Shown piece after piece: positions 27,724-36,819 of a DNA stretch of 64,000 nucleotides (position 1 is the stretch's first letter; every line of letters begins with the position of its first letter). The position numbers were made by a program, and so were the translations under genes. The notes under the pieces were generated by a model. The model made no database searches. It was not told the DNA's origin and saw only the letters and a program-made list of their open reading frames with translations. This DNA comes from a bacterium (GTDB lineage: Bacteria; Pseudomonadota; Alphaproteobacteria; Caulobacterales; Hyphomonadaceae), in the NCBI GenBank assembly GCA_016125045.1, contig WGML01000004.1, forward strand, positions 1 to 64,000, in the 5' to 3' direction.

Positions 27724-28936
27724 GGGCGACTGGCGGTGCTGGCTGTTCATGGGTGGACGCGGCGCGGGCAAGACGCGTGCGGGGGCCGAATGGCTGCGCG
27801 AACAGGTGGTCGAGGGCGGCGCCCGGCGGGTCGCGCTGGTCGCCCCGACACTCGGCGATGCGCGGGAGGTGATGATCGAGGGGGTGTCCGGCGTCCGGCG
27901 CATCTCGCCGCCTGAGGAGCGGCCGGTCTATGAGCCGTCGCGCCGACGGCTGGTGTGGCCGAACGGCGCAGAGGGGTTCGTGTTCTCGGCGGAGGACCCG
28001 GATTCGCTTCGCGGCCCGCAGTTCGACGCGGCCTGGTGCGACGAAATCGCGGCATGGACGAGGGGGCGGGCGACCTTCGACACGCTGATGCTGGCGTTGC
28101 GGATCGGCGAGCGTCCGCGCTGTCTGCTGACGACGACACCGCGCTCGACCGAGCTTGTGCGGGGGCTGGTCGGCGAGGCGGGGCGAGCGGGGTCCGGCGT
28201 GGTGATGACGCGATCCGGCACGCGGGACAATTCACGATGGCTCGCGCCCGGTTTCGTCGACTCGATGGAGTCGGCCTATGCGGGCACGCGGCTCGCCCGC
28301 CAGGAGCTCGAGGGCGAGCTGATCGAGGATCCACCGGGGGCGTTGTGGACGCGGGAGATGATCGAGGCCGCGCGGGGCCGCCTCTCGGGCGAGACCGCCG
28401 GCGACGACGCCTGGGCGCGCGTGGTGGTGGCGGTCGATCCGCCGGCGGGGGTCGGGCCGGGGGCGGACGCCTGCGGGATCATCGCGGCGGCGCTTGGCGC
28501 GGATGGACGGGTGAATGTGCTGGCGGACGCCAGCGTGCGCGGCCTGCGTCCGCTCGACTGGGCGCGACGGGTGATCGAGGTCGCCGATGCATGGGGCGCG
28601 GGCGAGATCGCGGCGGAGTCCAATCAGGGCGGCGAGATGGTGCGCGATGTGCTGCGCGCGGCGGGATGCGGCGCCGGAGTGAGGGTGCGGCTCGTGCGGG
28701 CGGTGAAGTCGAAATACGATCGGGCGTCGCCGGTGTCGGCGTACTACAGCGCCGGCCGGGTGGTTCATCGCGGGGTGTTCCGCGAGCTGGAGGACGAGAT
28801 GTGCGCGTTTGGCGCCTCGGGGCTTGAAGCGCCGGCGCCGCGCGGGGCGAGCCCCGACCGGGTCGATGCGCTGGTCTGGGCGGTCACGCTGCTGCTGGAC
28901 GCTCCGGGCGCGCCGCCGAGAGTGAGGGAGCTTTGA
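27530..28936 (+). CDS. GTA terminase large subunit (gp2)
   Basis: 468 aa. Phage packaging motor with an N-terminal ATPase (Walker A GGRGAGKTRAG at ~76, Walker B-like FDAAWCDEIAAW, and TTTPRST coupling motif) and a C-terminal RNase H-like nuclease (VVAVDPPAG, AAESNQGGEM, SPDRVDALVWAV). From FRWSLWRRPAQTAPEGDW onward it is a normal GTA TerL; the first ~50 residues are not and may be spurious, since this DNA overlaps the small minus-strand frame. All catalytic blocks are intact. Confidence 0.9.
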   Translation: MTTGSTGAPNSGAGSKCWWVPSNWMPDPNGVATAFFKSINADLLEGRKACFRWSLWRRPAQTAPEGDWRCWLFMGGRGAGKTRAGAEWLREQVVEGGARRVALVAPTLGDAREVMIEGVSGVRRISPPEERPVYEPSRRRLVWPNGAEGFVFSAEDPDSLRGPQFDAAWCDEIAAWTRGRATFDTLMLALRIGERPRCLLTTTPRSTELVRGLVGEAGRAGSGVVMTRSGTRDNSRWLAPGFVDSMESAYAGTRLARQELEGELIEDPPGALWTREMIEAARGRLSGETAGDDAWARVVVAVDPPAGVGPGADACGIIAAALGADGRVNVLADASVRGLRPLDWARRVIEVADAWGAGEIAAESNQGGEMVRDVLRAAGCGAGVRVRLVRAVKSKYDRASPVSAYYSAGRVVHRGVFRELEDEMCAFGASGLEAPAPRGASPDRVDALVWAVTLLLDAPGAPPRVREL

Positions 28937-28946
28937 TGGGGAACGC

Positions 28947-29495
28947 TCAGTCCTCGGCGTCGAGATCGCGCAGGGCGATGAGGGCGTCGCGGGCGGCTTC
29001 ACAGGCCTCGTTGGAGACGCAAGGATAGGCGGCCGCCTCGACGAGTTCGGGATCGGCGTCGGCGCGTTCTTTCAGGAGGCACAACCGGTCCGGCAGACAA
29101 TGTAGGGTCAGGCGTCCGACGGTTTCGAAGAAGCCGAAGGATTCGACGCCGACCTCCAGCCGGGCCGGGTCCATCCAGGCGAGGTTGATCTGGTCGCGCG
29201 TCGTTTCGATGGTCGCGCCGGGTTCCTCGCAGGCGCTGACGGTGCTTCCGATGTTGTCGTGCCGGCAGATTTTCGTGTCGATCGCGATGTTGCGGTCGAG
29301 TGCGCTGACGTCGGTGACGAAGAAGCGAATACGCTCCGTGTTGCTGGCGGTCTCGGGTTCGACGCCGACAAGTGCGGAGCGGATGGTGTCGATGTGCGGC
29401 GCGCGGAGGTCGTCCGGCGCCTCGCTGCAGGACGCCGCCGCGATGACGGCGGACAGCAGGAAGGCGGCTCTGACAAGGGCGGCAGGCGCTGGCAT
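28947..29495 (-). CDS. Small lipoprotein-like protein inside the GTA cluster
   Basis: 182 aa. Signal sequence followed by AAASCSEAP, a lipobox-like Cys at ~22. The mature part has five further Cys residues (KICRHDN, SACEE, HCLPDRLC, PCVSNEACEA) suggesting disulphides in the periplasm. Family not recognised. It is transcribed against the GTA genes, between TerL and portal, together with the DUF3147 gene. GGAG lies ~10 bases before the chosen ATG at 29495. Confidence 0.65.
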   Translation of the reverse strand: MPAPAALVRAAFLLSAVIAAASCSEAPDDLRAPHIDTIRSALVGVEPETASNTERIRFFVTDVSALDRNIAIDTKICRHDNIGSTVSACEEPGATIETTRDQINLAWMDPARLEVGVESFGFFETVGRLTLHCLPDRLCLLKERADADPELVEAAAYPCVSNEACEAARDALIALRDLDAED

Positions 29496-29601
29496 GGCTG
29501 CGGCGCTCCGAAAATGTGTTGGCTCACGCGAGATGGAATACCGCAACGCCGCGTCGATCAACCCTTCAGGAGAGGGCTCGATTTCGGGACGCGACCCCGG
29601 A

Positions 29602-29955
29602 TCAGAACGCGACGCCGAACCGCCTGAGCAGGAGCGTGAACGCCCAGGTCGCGGCGAAGGTTCCGATCACGGCCACGGCGAAGGCGGGCCAGAAGCCGAG
29701 CCCGGCCCGTTGGGCGAGCGGCAGGGTGATGAAGAAGACGAGGCCCGGCCACACCAGCATGAAGGTGGAATTGGCGAAGGCGTTGGCCTTCTCCGGCCCC
29801 TGGGTTGCGTCCGAGGCGATGAAGCCGACCGTGAGCATGGTGGCGAGCGGCAGGGCGACCATGACGGCGGCGAGCCAGGTCGAGCGGCGCGCCACCTCCG
29901 AAAGGAAGACGATGAAGCCCGCCGTCGCGAGCGCCTTGAGAATGGTCATCAGCAT
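29602..29955 (-). CDS. DUF3147 family membrane protein
   Basis: 117 aa with about four hydrophobic helices. The pattern KALATAGFIVFLSEVARRS, ALPLATMLTVGFI and MLVWPGLVFFITLPLAQR is that of the DUF3147 family of small inner-membrane proteins. Function unknown. ATG 29955 is preceded by a GGGGGA run. Opposite in strand to the flanking GTA genes, so it cannot be part of their transcript. Confidence 0.75.
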   Translation of the reverse strand: MLMTILKALATAGFIVFLSEVARRSTWLAAVMVALPLATMLTVGFIASDATQGPEKANAFANSTFMLVWPGLVFFITLPLAQRAGLGFWPAFAVAVIGTFAATWAFTLLLRRFGVAF

Positions 29956-30086
29956 CGGAACGTCCCCCGGAGCGACGGGCCCTGCGGCCCGGCGGCGACA
30001 GTGCCTCGCCCGGGGCGTGAGTGGCAAGGCGGATGTGCGCGCAAGGCGGACGGAGCCGGCGCAAGGCAGCAGGGAGCAGACAAGGC

Positions 30087-31247
30087 ATGTGGAGCCCATT
30101 CAGGACCGCGTCGAAGCGACGGGAGCCGGCGCTCGGTGAGCGAAAGTCAGGCGGTGCGCTCGCGGCGCTGGCGGGATTGCCGGCGGCGCACTGGTCCGGC
30201 GCTGGGGTGCTCGCCCGCGAGGGATTTGAGCGCAATGCGGTCGGCTATCGCTGCGTGCGGATGATCGCGGAGACGGCGGCGAGCCTGCCGATGCGCCCGA
30301 CGGGTGCGGCAGGGGGTGGCGGCGCGCCGGGCGACAGGCTCGCGCGGTTGGTCGAGCGGCCGAACGCGTTCGAGGCGGGCGCGGACCTCATGGAGACGTT
30401 CTACGGCCACCTTCTGATCCATGGCGAAGCCTATCTTGAGGCGGTGCGGATCGACGATGAGGTGCGCGAGCTGCATGTGCTTCGGCCGGACCGGATGCGC
30501 GTGGTGAAGGGGCCAAGAGGCTGGCCCGCAGGATGGGAGCACCGGGTCGAGGGCCGCGTGCGGCGGCTTTTGCCGGACGGGGACGGGTTTTCGCCCGTGC
30601 TGCAGCTGAAGCTGTTTCATCCGTCGGACGATTATCGCGGCCATGCGCCGCTCGAGGCGGCGGCGCGGGCGGTCGACGTTCACAATTCGGCGGGGGCGTG
30701 GGCCAAGGCGCTGATCGACAACGCCGCCCGGCCCTCGGGTGCGCTGATCTATGGCGCGGGCGAGGCGCTGACGGAGGATCAGTATCAGCGGCTGAAGGAC
30801 GAGTTGGAGCAGAGCCATCAGGGCGCGGCGAACGCGGGACGGCCGCTGCTGCTGGAAGGCGGGCTCGACTGGAAGCCGATGAGCCTCACACCCGCGGAAA
30901 TGGACTTCATCGAGGCGCGCAACGCCGCGGCGCGGGAAATCGCGCTCGCCTTCGGGACGCCGCCGATGCTGCTCGGGATTCCGGGGGATGCGACCTATGC
31001 CAACTATCGGGAGGCGAACGCGGCCTTCTGGCGGCTGACGGTGCTGCCGCTCGCGCAGAAGGCGGGGCGCGCGCTGTCGCGCTGGCTGGGCGACCGGCTC
31101 GGCGGAGGCGTGGCGCCGGACGTCGAACACGCGCCGGCCTTTCAGGACGAACGCCAGGCGCAGTGGGCGCGCGTGGATGCGGCGAGTTTCCTCAGCGTCG
31201 AGGAGAAGCGCCGTCTGGTCGGGATCGGGGACGCGGATGCTGGATGA
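30087..31247 (+). CDS. GTA portal protein (gp3)
   Basis: 386 aa. HK97-type phage portal (Phage_portal family): NAVGYRCVRMIAETAASLP near the N-terminus, LLIHGEAYLEAV, HVLRPDRMRVV, DYRGHAPLEAAARAVD, MDFIEARNAAAREIALAFGTPPMLLGIPGDATYANYREAN. These are the standard blocks of RcGTA gp3. It forms the dodecameric DNA gate at the capsid vertex. ATG 30087 (MWSPFRTASK) is the first start giving a GTA-like N-terminus. Overlaps the next gene by 11 bp. Confidence 0.92.
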   Translation: MWSPFRTASKRREPALGERKSGGALAALAGLPAAHWSGAGVLAREGFERNAVGYRCVRMIAETAASLPMRPTGAAGGGGAPGDRLARLVERPNAFEAGADLMETFYGHLLIHGEAYLEAVRIDDEVRELHVLRPDRMRVVKGPRGWPAGWEHRVEGRVRRLLPDGDGFSPVLQLKLFHPSDDYRGHAPLEAAARAVDVHNSAGAWAKALIDNAARPSGALIYGAGEALTEDQYQRLKDELEQSHQGAANAGRPLLLEGGLDWKPMSLTPAEMDFIEARNAAAREIALAFGTPPMLLGIPGDATYANYREANAAFWRLTVLPLAQKAGRALSRWLGDRLGGGVAPDVEHAPAFQDERQAQWARVDAASFLSVEEKRRLVGIGDADAG

Positions 31248-31488
31248 ACGGGTGGAGGACAAGCTCGTGCTGGACCGGAAGGTGACGCTGGCGGTGCTGT
31301 TCGCCGTGCTCGTTCAGGCGGGCGGCGGACTGATGTGGGCGGGGGCGGCGGGCGAACGCCTGAGCGAGATCGAGGCGCGGGTGAGCGCCCAGGACGGCGT
31401 GTCGGAGCGCCTTGCGCGGGTGGAGGCGCAGCTCCATGCGACCTCGCAGCAATTGCAGCGGATCGAGGACAAGCTCGACCGGAGGTGA
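31237..31488 (+). CDS. GTA gp3.5-like small membrane/coiled-coil protein
   Basis: 83 aa. One hydrophobic segment (TLAVLFAVLVQAGGGLMWAGAA) then a coiled coil ending LARVEAQLHATSQQLQRIEDKLD. Its place, overlapping the portal stop and before the protease, matches RcGTA gp3.5. Function not established. No stop codons or gaps, so apparently intact. Confidence 0.7.
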   Translation: MLDERVEDKLVLDRKVTLAVLFAVLVQAGGGLMWAGAAGERLSEIEARVSAQDGVSERLARVEAQLHATSQQLQRIEDKLDRR

Positions 31489-31722
31489 GGTGAGCGTGAC
31501 CGGCCCCGGGCCTGCGTTGCCGAGGCGTCACGGGCTTCACGCAAGTGTGTGCGTTCGCCGGGCGTCCCGCCGGGGCCGGGGTACGTAACAGTCAGGCCGG
31601 CAAGCCGCGGGACACATGCGGAATCGGCGCTCGCGGGCCCCTGCAAGGCGGGACGGCGGGTCCGCGCTCCCAGAGACCAGCGGCGACGGCCACAGCCCGC
31701 CGCGTACCCAAAGAGGATGAAC

Positions 31723-32499
31723 ATGCGTAGCTTAGTTACAGCGGGACTGGTCGCGGCGATCACCGCGTTCACGGGGGCCGCCCACGCCCAGACCTGGTAT
31801 GTCGGCGGTTCGGCCGGCTATGTCTTCCAGAACGAGTCCGACAATTCAGGCGCGACGGGGGCCTTCACCACCGGCAATGGCGCGCCCGCCCTGCCGACCG
31901 GCACGCCGATCGCGGCGGGCACGCCCTATGGCTGGACCACCGAGTTTGAAGACGGCTACTCGCTCTCGGCGGAGGCCGGCTTCTACTATGAGTCGAATTT
32001 CCGCTCGGGAATCGAACTCGTCTATTCCCAGGCGGACGTTGACCGCCACTCCGGGGTGAATGTGGCCGGAACCAATATCGACGGCGTCGATGCGGCGGTG
32101 CTCACGGGCTCCGCGACGCAGCTTGGCGCGACGGTCGGCGCGGTGGTGGCGGATGGCCGGGGCGACATCACGAATACGGCGGTGTTTGCGAACGCCTACT
32201 ACCATTTCGACTTCGGGACGCCTGTTCAGCCCTATATCGGCGCCGGCATCGGCTTCTCGCAGGTCGATGTGACCTATGCGCCCTCCGGCGTCGGGATCAT
32301 CGACGGCGACGACACGCAGTTCGCCTATCAGTTCAAGGCGGGCGCCGAATGGCGGGTGAATGACCGTTGGTCGGTCTATGGCGAATACGCCTATCGCGCG
32401 ACCGACGACATCGATCTCGACAACCGGCTGTTCCCGGGCTCGCTGTCGATCGAGAACCAGCAAAGCGCGGTTCAGGTGGGAGCCCGTTTCCGGTTCTGA
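31723..32499 (+). CDS. Outer-membrane beta-barrel protein inserted in the GTA cluster
   Basis: 258 aa. Signal peptide ending GAAHAQ, then an OmpA/opacity-like eight-stranded barrel pattern: alternating aromatic residues (WYVGGSAGYVF, AEAGFYYESNF, ANAYYHFDF, YIGAGIGFSQVDVTY, VYGEYAYRATDDI) and a C-terminal VGARFRF ending in Phe, the usual BAM signal. AAGAGG six bases upstream favours the ATG at 31723 over 31717. It has its own downstream terminator and no relation to GTA structure. Confidence 0.85.
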   Translation: MRSLVTAGLVAAITAFTGAAHAQTWYVGGSAGYVFQNESDNSGATGAFTTGNGAPALPTGTPIAAGTPYGWTTEFEDGYSLSAEAGFYYESNFRSGIELVYSQADVDRHSGVNVAGTNIDGVDAAVLTGSATQLGATVGAVVADGRGDITNTAVFANAYYHFDFGTPVQPYIGAGIGFSQVDVTYAPSGVGIIDGDDTQFAYQFKAGAEWRVNDRWSVYGEYAYRATDDIDLDNRLFPGSLSIENQQSAVQVGARFRF

Positions 32500-32531
32500 C
32501 CGGAGGGACCAGACGACGACACGACGCAAGG

Positions 32532-32568
32532 GCGCGCGGAGGATGACACCTCCGCGCGTCTTCTTTTC
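32532..32568 (+). terminator. Intrinsic terminator after the beta-barrel gene
   Basis: GCGCGGAGG and CCTCCGCGC pair around a seven-base loop and are followed by TTCTTTTC. It sits between the beta-barrel gene and the GTA protease, so it should separate their transcription. Confidence 0.85.
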
Positions 32569-32582
32569 TGGAGGGGCGGCGG

Positions 32583-33107
32583 ATGCGGCGATCGGTGATG
32601 ATCGAGGGATATGCGTCGCTGTTCGGGGTCGAGGACCTCGCCGGCGATGTGGTGCGGGCTGGGGCGTTCACGCGGGCGCTGCGGTCCGGTCGGGAGATCG
32701 GGATGCTGCTCGCCCATGTCGGCGGACGCACGGCCGGGCGCTGGGCCGCGATCCGGGAGGACGGGCGCGGGCTTTATGTGCGGGGGCTCGTCGAGGATGC
32801 GACGCCGGCGGGGGCGCTTGCGCTCGACCTGATCGCTGGCGACCGGCTCGACGGGCTGTCGATCGGCTTCGTGGCGCGGGACTGGTCGCCGCGCAGCGCG
32901 GCGGGCGGCGGGGTCGGGCGGGAGCTTCGCGATATCGACCTGCGCGAGATCTCGCTCGTTGCGGCGCCGATGCTGCCCGCGGCCAGGTTCCGGGCGGTTG
33001 CGGGACATGCGGGCGCGCGGCCGGCGGAGAAGCGGTCAGCGGCGAGGAAGGCGGCGGTCGAAAATTTTCGTTACACACGGGTCGCAAACGCCGACGGAGC
33101 GCGTTAA
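32583..33107 (+). CDS. GTA prohead protease (gp4)
   Basis: 174 aa. HK97-family capsid maturation protease: EGYASLFGVEDLAGDVVRAGAF at the start, His in MLLAHVGGRTAGRW, and Ser in LDGLSIGFVARDW as the catalytic pair, then DLREISLVAAPML. GGAGGGGCGG immediately precedes the ATG. Because a strong terminator ends only 15 bp before, expression must come from read-through or a promoter within the hairpin region. The last ~15 residues run past the usual end. Confidence 0.9.
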   Translation: MRRSVMIEGYASLFGVEDLAGDVVRAGAFTRALRSGREIGMLLAHVGGRTAGRWAAIREDGRGLYVRGLVEDATPAGALALDLIAGDRLDGLSIGFVARDWSPRSAAGGGVGRELRDIDLREISLVAAPMLPAARFRAVAGHAGARPAEKRSAARKAAVENFRYTRVANADGAR

Positions 33108-33225
33108 GCTTTCCGCTGGAGGCGATGTATCCGGTTCGTGTTCGGACGAAGCGCGCCGCCCGTGGGATGAGAAACGCGACAGCCGCGGAGCCGATCGAAG
33201 GCTCCCGGCGCAAAGGAGGATCTGG

Positions 33226-34329
33226 ATGAGCACGACACATCGTATTGGCGGAACGCTGGGCTTTGACGGAACGCGGGGTTTTGGTGGAACGCGAGCTGGC
33301 CGGTGGATGGCCGGAGCCGCGCTCGCCCTCGTCATGGGTGCGGCGTCGGCCGGAGCAGCCGCCGCGCAGACCGCGCCCGGCTACACGATGCCGCGCACCG
33401 CCTGGGGCGCGCCGGATCTTCAGGGCACCTGGAACAATACCTCGATCACCAACCTGACCCGCCCGCGCGGTGTGACCGATCTCGTCGTCGACGAGGCGAC
33501 CGCGCGCGACATCGTGCGCAAGAATCCGCTGACCGTGCTGTCGGCCGAGGACAACGCCCGCCAGGATGATCCGCTCGACACCTCGCTTCTCGACGACAAG
33601 AACGCCGACCGCGGCTACAATGCTTTCTGGATCGACCATGGCAGCCGGCTCGCCGATGTGAAGGGCGAGCTGAGGACGTCATGGATCGTCGAGCCGGCGA
33701 ACGGCCAAATCCCGTTCAAGCAGGGCGCGCGGCGCAATCGCGGCGGCTTCTCGCCGACAAATTTCGACGGGCCGGAGACGCGTCCGCTCGCCGAACGCTG
33801 CCTGATGAGCTTCTCGGGGTCAGCAGGCCCGGTGATGCTGAACAGCATGTACAACAACTCGTTCGACATCGTGCAGTCGCCGGATGCGGTGGTGATCCTC
33901 GTGGAGATGAACCACGATGCGCGCATCATCCGGCTTGGCGACAAGCACGGCCCGTCGGAAATCCCGAAGTGGGCGGGCGACTCCATCGGCTGGTATGAGG
34001 GCGACACGCTGGTGGTCGAGACCCGCAACCCGCACCCGTTGCAGGGCGCGCTGATCTCCGATCAGGGCAAGGTGACGGAGCGGTTCACCCGGTGGTCGGA
34101 CAGCCAGATCCTCTATGAGTTCACGGTCGACGATCCGACGCTCTACACGCAGGCCTGGAAGGGCGAGATGGCCCTGAACGCCCAGGCCGAGCCGCTCTAC
34201 GAATATGCCTGCCATGAAGGAAACTACTCCTTCGAGGGCATTCTCGGCGGCGCGCGTGAGCTTGAGTCCCGCGGGATCAAGCCGTCGCTCGGGCCCGGGA
34301 TTTTCGCCGGGATCGATATTCCCGAGTGA
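33226..34329 (+). CDS. Secreted protein of an uncharacterised family
   Basis: 367 aa. A long N-region and signal peptide ending AAAAQT (~48), then a family I recognise only as widespread secreted hypotheticals: APDLQGTWNNTS, YNAFWIDHGSRLADVKGELRTSWIVEP, ERCLMSFSGSAGPVM, YNNSFDIVQSPDAVVILVEMNHDARII, EGDTLVVETRNPHP, KVTERFTRWSDSQILYEFTVDDP, YEYACHEGNYSFEGIL. Function unknown. AAAGGAGGA six bases upstream fixes the ATG at 33226. Lies between GTA protease and capsid with its own terminator. Confidence 0.85.
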   Translation: MSTTHRIGGTLGFDGTRGFGGTRAGRWMAGAALALVMGAASAGAAAAQTAPGYTMPRTAWGAPDLQGTWNNTSITNLTRPRGVTDLVVDEATARDIVRKNPLTVLSAEDNARQDDPLDTSLLDDKNADRGYNAFWIDHGSRLADVKGELRTSWIVEPANGQIPFKQGARRNRGGFSPTNFDGPETRPLAERCLMSFSGSAGPVMLNSMYNNSFDIVQSPDAVVILVEMNHDARIIRLGDKHGPSEIPKWAGDSIGWYEGDTLVVETRNPHPLQGALISDQGKVTERFTRWSDSQILYEFTVDDPTLYTQAWKGEMALNAQAEPLYEYACHEGNYSFEGILGGARELESRGIKPSLGPGIFAGIDIPE

Positions 34330-34382
34330 TCCGGGGCTGGCTCCGGCGCACCTGACGCCGACGCCTTGAACGACTGAGGAGA

Positions 34383-34420
34383 GGGCGCGCTTCCGGGAGG
34401 GAGCGCGCCCTTTGCTTTTT
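34383..34420 (+). terminator. Intrinsic terminator after the secreted protein
   Basis: GGGCGCGC...GCGCGCCC arms (34383-34390 and 34403-34410) followed by TTTGCTTTTT. It separates the secreted-protein gene from the GTA capsid gene. Confidence 0.85.
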
Positions 34421-34518
34421 CCTTGCCACGAATTCCAGCCTTCGCCCGGTCGTCCGCTCGCCGCGACCGGATCGCGACCCGTTGCGGCGATGCGTCAGTA
34501 AAGGGACGAAATGCAACC

Positions 34519-35730
34519 ATGACGATTGAAACCAAGATGACCGATCCGCGAACCGCCGACGAGATGCAGGCGGCGTTCGCGGCGCTGAAGGCGGCCGACG
34601 CGGAACGACTGGCGGAGATCGAGAAGCGCGGCGCGGCCGATCCGCTGATCGAGGCGCAGCTGGCCCGGATCGACCGGCAGCTGAGCCAGCACCGGGCGGC
34701 GCTCGACCGCATGGCGCTCGCGCAGGCGCGGCCCGCGATCGGCGATGACCGACGCGAGGGGGACCCTGAACACAAGTCCGCCTGGGGCGCATATCTGCGC
34801 AAGGGCGATGACAGCGGCCTTGCCCGGCTCGACCTGAAGGCGTTGACGCAAGGCACCGAAGCGCAGGGCGGGTATGTCGCGCCGCCGGAACTCGACCGGC
34901 TGATCGAGGCGCGGCTGATGCAGGCCTCGCCGATGCGCCAGATCGCGACGGTACGGCAGACGTCCGCCACGGTGTTCCGCAAGCCGGTGGGGCTCGGCGC
35001 GGCGGCGGCCTGGGCGGCGGAGACGGGCGGGAGAACCGAGACGGCGGCGCCGACGCTCGATCTGCTCGAGTTTCCCGCGGCGGAGCTTTACGCCATGCCG
35101 GCGGCGACGCAGACCCTGCTCGACGACGCCTACGCCGACATCGATGAATGGCTCGCCGACGAGGTTGAGGGGGCGTTCGCGGCCCAGGAATCGGCGGCGT
35201 TCATCAGCGGCGACGGGGTGAACAAGCCGAAGGGCGTGCTCGCGTCGACCATCGTGGCGGAGGCGAGCCACAGCTGGGGCAAGCTCGGCTATGTGGCGTC
35301 GGGCGCGGCGGGCGCGTTCGCGGCGTCTGATCCGGCCGACCGGCTGATCGATCTCGTCTATGCGGTGAAGCCGCAATTCCGGGCGAATGCGCGTTTCGTG
35401 ATGAACCGGCGCACCGTGGCGGAGGTGCGCAAGCTCAAGGACGGACAGGGGCAGTATATCTGGAGCCCGGGCGGCGCCAACGAGCCGGCGACGCTTCTGG
35501 GGTATCCGGTGAATGAGATCGAGGACATGCCGGACATCGCCGCGAACGCCCATGCGATCGCCTTCGGGGATTTCAGGCGGGGTTATCTGATCGTGGACCG
35601 GCAGGGCGCACGGGTGCTGCGCGATCCCTACTCGGCCAAGCCCTACGTGCTGTTCTACACGACCAAGCGCGTGGGCGGCGGCGTGCAGCATTTCGATGCG
35701 ATCAAGCTGATGAAGTTCGCCGAGAGCTGA
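34519..35730 (+). CDS. GTA major capsid protein (gp5)
   Basis: 403 aa. HK97 fold: a helical scaffold-like N-terminal domain (~1-95) normally removed by gp4, then the mature domain from about LKALTQGTEAQGGYVAPPELDRLI, with SPMRQIATVR, ELYAMPAATQTLLDDAYADIDEWL, FISGDGVNKPKGVL, NRRTVAEVRKLKDGQGQYIW, LLGYPVNEIEDMPDI and the C-terminal KRVGGGVQHFDAIKLMKF. All standard GTA capsid blocks are present and uninterrupted. Confidence 0.94.
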   Translation: MTIETKMTDPRTADEMQAAFAALKAADAERLAEIEKRGAADPLIEAQLARIDRQLSQHRAALDRMALAQARPAIGDDRREGDPEHKSAWGAYLRKGDDSGLARLDLKALTQGTEAQGGYVAPPELDRLIEARLMQASPMRQIATVRQTSATVFRKPVGLGAAAAWAAETGGRTETAAPTLDLLEFPAAELYAMPAATQTLLDDAYADIDEWLADEVEGAFAAQESAAFISGDGVNKPKGVLASTIVAEASHSWGKLGYVASGAAGAFAASDPADRLIDLVYAVKPQFRANARFVMNRRTVAEVRKLKDGQGQYIWSPGGANEPATLLGYPVNEIEDMPDIAANAHAIAFGDFRRGYLIVDRQGARVLRDPYSAKPYVLFYTTKRVGGGVQHFDAIKLMKFAES

Positions 35731-35760
35731 CGCCTGACGGCGGGTGGTTGTTTTGGGAGC

Positions 35761-35858
35761 CCTCACCCCCGGCCCCTCTCCCGCGTGCGGGAGAGGGGTG
35801 AAGGGGCTGCGGTGGTGCTGAGAGGCCGCACCATCGCGCGGGAGAGGGGTGAAGGGGG
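35761..35858. repeat. REP-like palindrome, related to the repeat at 107-144
   Basis: CCCTCACCCCCGG followed by a perfect hairpin with 12-base arms CCCCTCTCCCGC (35773-35784) and GCGGGAGAGGGG (35787-35798). A partial second copy of the right arm (GCGCGGGAGAGGGGTGAAGGG) follows near 35836-35858. The same element occurs twice in the first 440 bases. Here it separates the capsid gene from a convergent SDR. Confidence 0.8.
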
Positions 35859-35861
35859 GGG

Positions 35862-36644
35862 TCAGCGCGGCGCCATGCGGATGGCGCCGTCGAGGCGCAC
35901 GCACTCGCCGTTGAAGTATCCGTTGCGGATCATCTCCATGGCGAGGGAGGCGAATTCATCCGGCACGCCGAGGCGTTTGGGATAGGGAACCGAGGCGCCG
36001 AGGGCGTCGCGGACATTCTGCGGCGCGCCGGCGAGAAGCGGCGTGTCGAAGATGCCGGGCATGATGGTGTTGACGCGGATCGCCTCGCCGGAGAGGTCGC
36101 GGGCGATCGGCAGGGTCATGCCGAGCACCCCGCCCTTGGACGCCGAATAGGCGGCCTGGCCGATCTGTCCGTCCTGCGCGGCGACCGAGGCGGTGTTGAC
36201 GATCGCGCCGCGGTCGCCGTCCGGCAGAGGAGGCAGCGTCAGCATGCCGGCGGCGGACTTCGCGATGCAGCGGAACGTGCCGACGAGGTTGATCTGGATG
36301 ATGAGGTCGAACTGGTTGAGCGGGAAATGCTTGATCTCGCCCGTGTCCTTGGCGCGGGAGGCGGTCTTGGCGGCGTTGCCGGTGCCCGCGCAGTTGACGA
36401 GGATGCGCTCCTGACCGTTCGCGGCCCGGGCCTTCGCGAAGCCCGCGTCGACGGACGCCTCGTCGGTGACGTTGACCTTGCAGAAAACGGAGCCGGTCGC
36501 GGCGGCGGTCTTTTCGCCGGTCGCGTCGTTCATGTCGAAGATCGCCACCTTGACGCCGGCGGCGCGCAGGGCGCGGACGGTCGCCTCGCCGAGGCCGGAG
36601 GCGCCTCCGGTCACAATCGCGGAAACGGAGGAATCGAGCTTCAT
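35862..36644 (-). CDS. SDR oxidoreductase (HSD10 / 3-hydroxyacyl-CoA dehydrogenase type II-like)
   Basis: 260 aa. IVTGGASGLGEATVRAL coenzyme motif, IFDMND (Asp for NAD), VNCAG, Ser in TASVAAQDG, and YSASKGG. The layout MKLDSSVSAIVTGGASGLG...FPLNQFDLIIQINLVGTF...GFVPYPKRLG-type ending (SVPYPKRLGVPDEF) matches the HSD10-like branch acting on 3-hydroxyacyl-CoA or 2-methyl-3-hydroxybutyryl-CoA. Substrate is inferred. Minus strand, inside the GTA cluster between capsid and gp6. Confidence 0.88.
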   Translation of the reverse strand: MKLDSSVSAIVTGGASGLGEATVRALRAAGVKVAIFDMNDATGEKTAAATGSVFCKVNVTDEASVDAGFAKARAANGQERILVNCAGTGNAAKTASRAKDTGEIKHFPLNQFDLIIQINLVGTFRCIAKSAAGMLTLPPLPDGDRGAIVNTASVAAQDGQIGQAAYSASKGGVLGMTLPIARDLSGEAIRVNTIMPGIFDTPLLAGAPQNVRDALGASVPYPKRLGVPDEFASLAMEMIRNGYFNGECVRLDGAIRMAPR

Positions 36645-36819
36645 CTTCGGTGAGCCTCTCTCAAGCTTCGGGGTTCCGGATCGAACGTCCGGTCTGGATG
36701 CATCTGATAGTCCCGCCCCGGCCCCTCCGACAACCACCCACATGACCGGCGCGGGCGGCGCCGAGCCTTGAAGGGCTGGCGGTCGCGCGGGTCTTCACTC
36801 TTGTTCAGGACAGATACTC

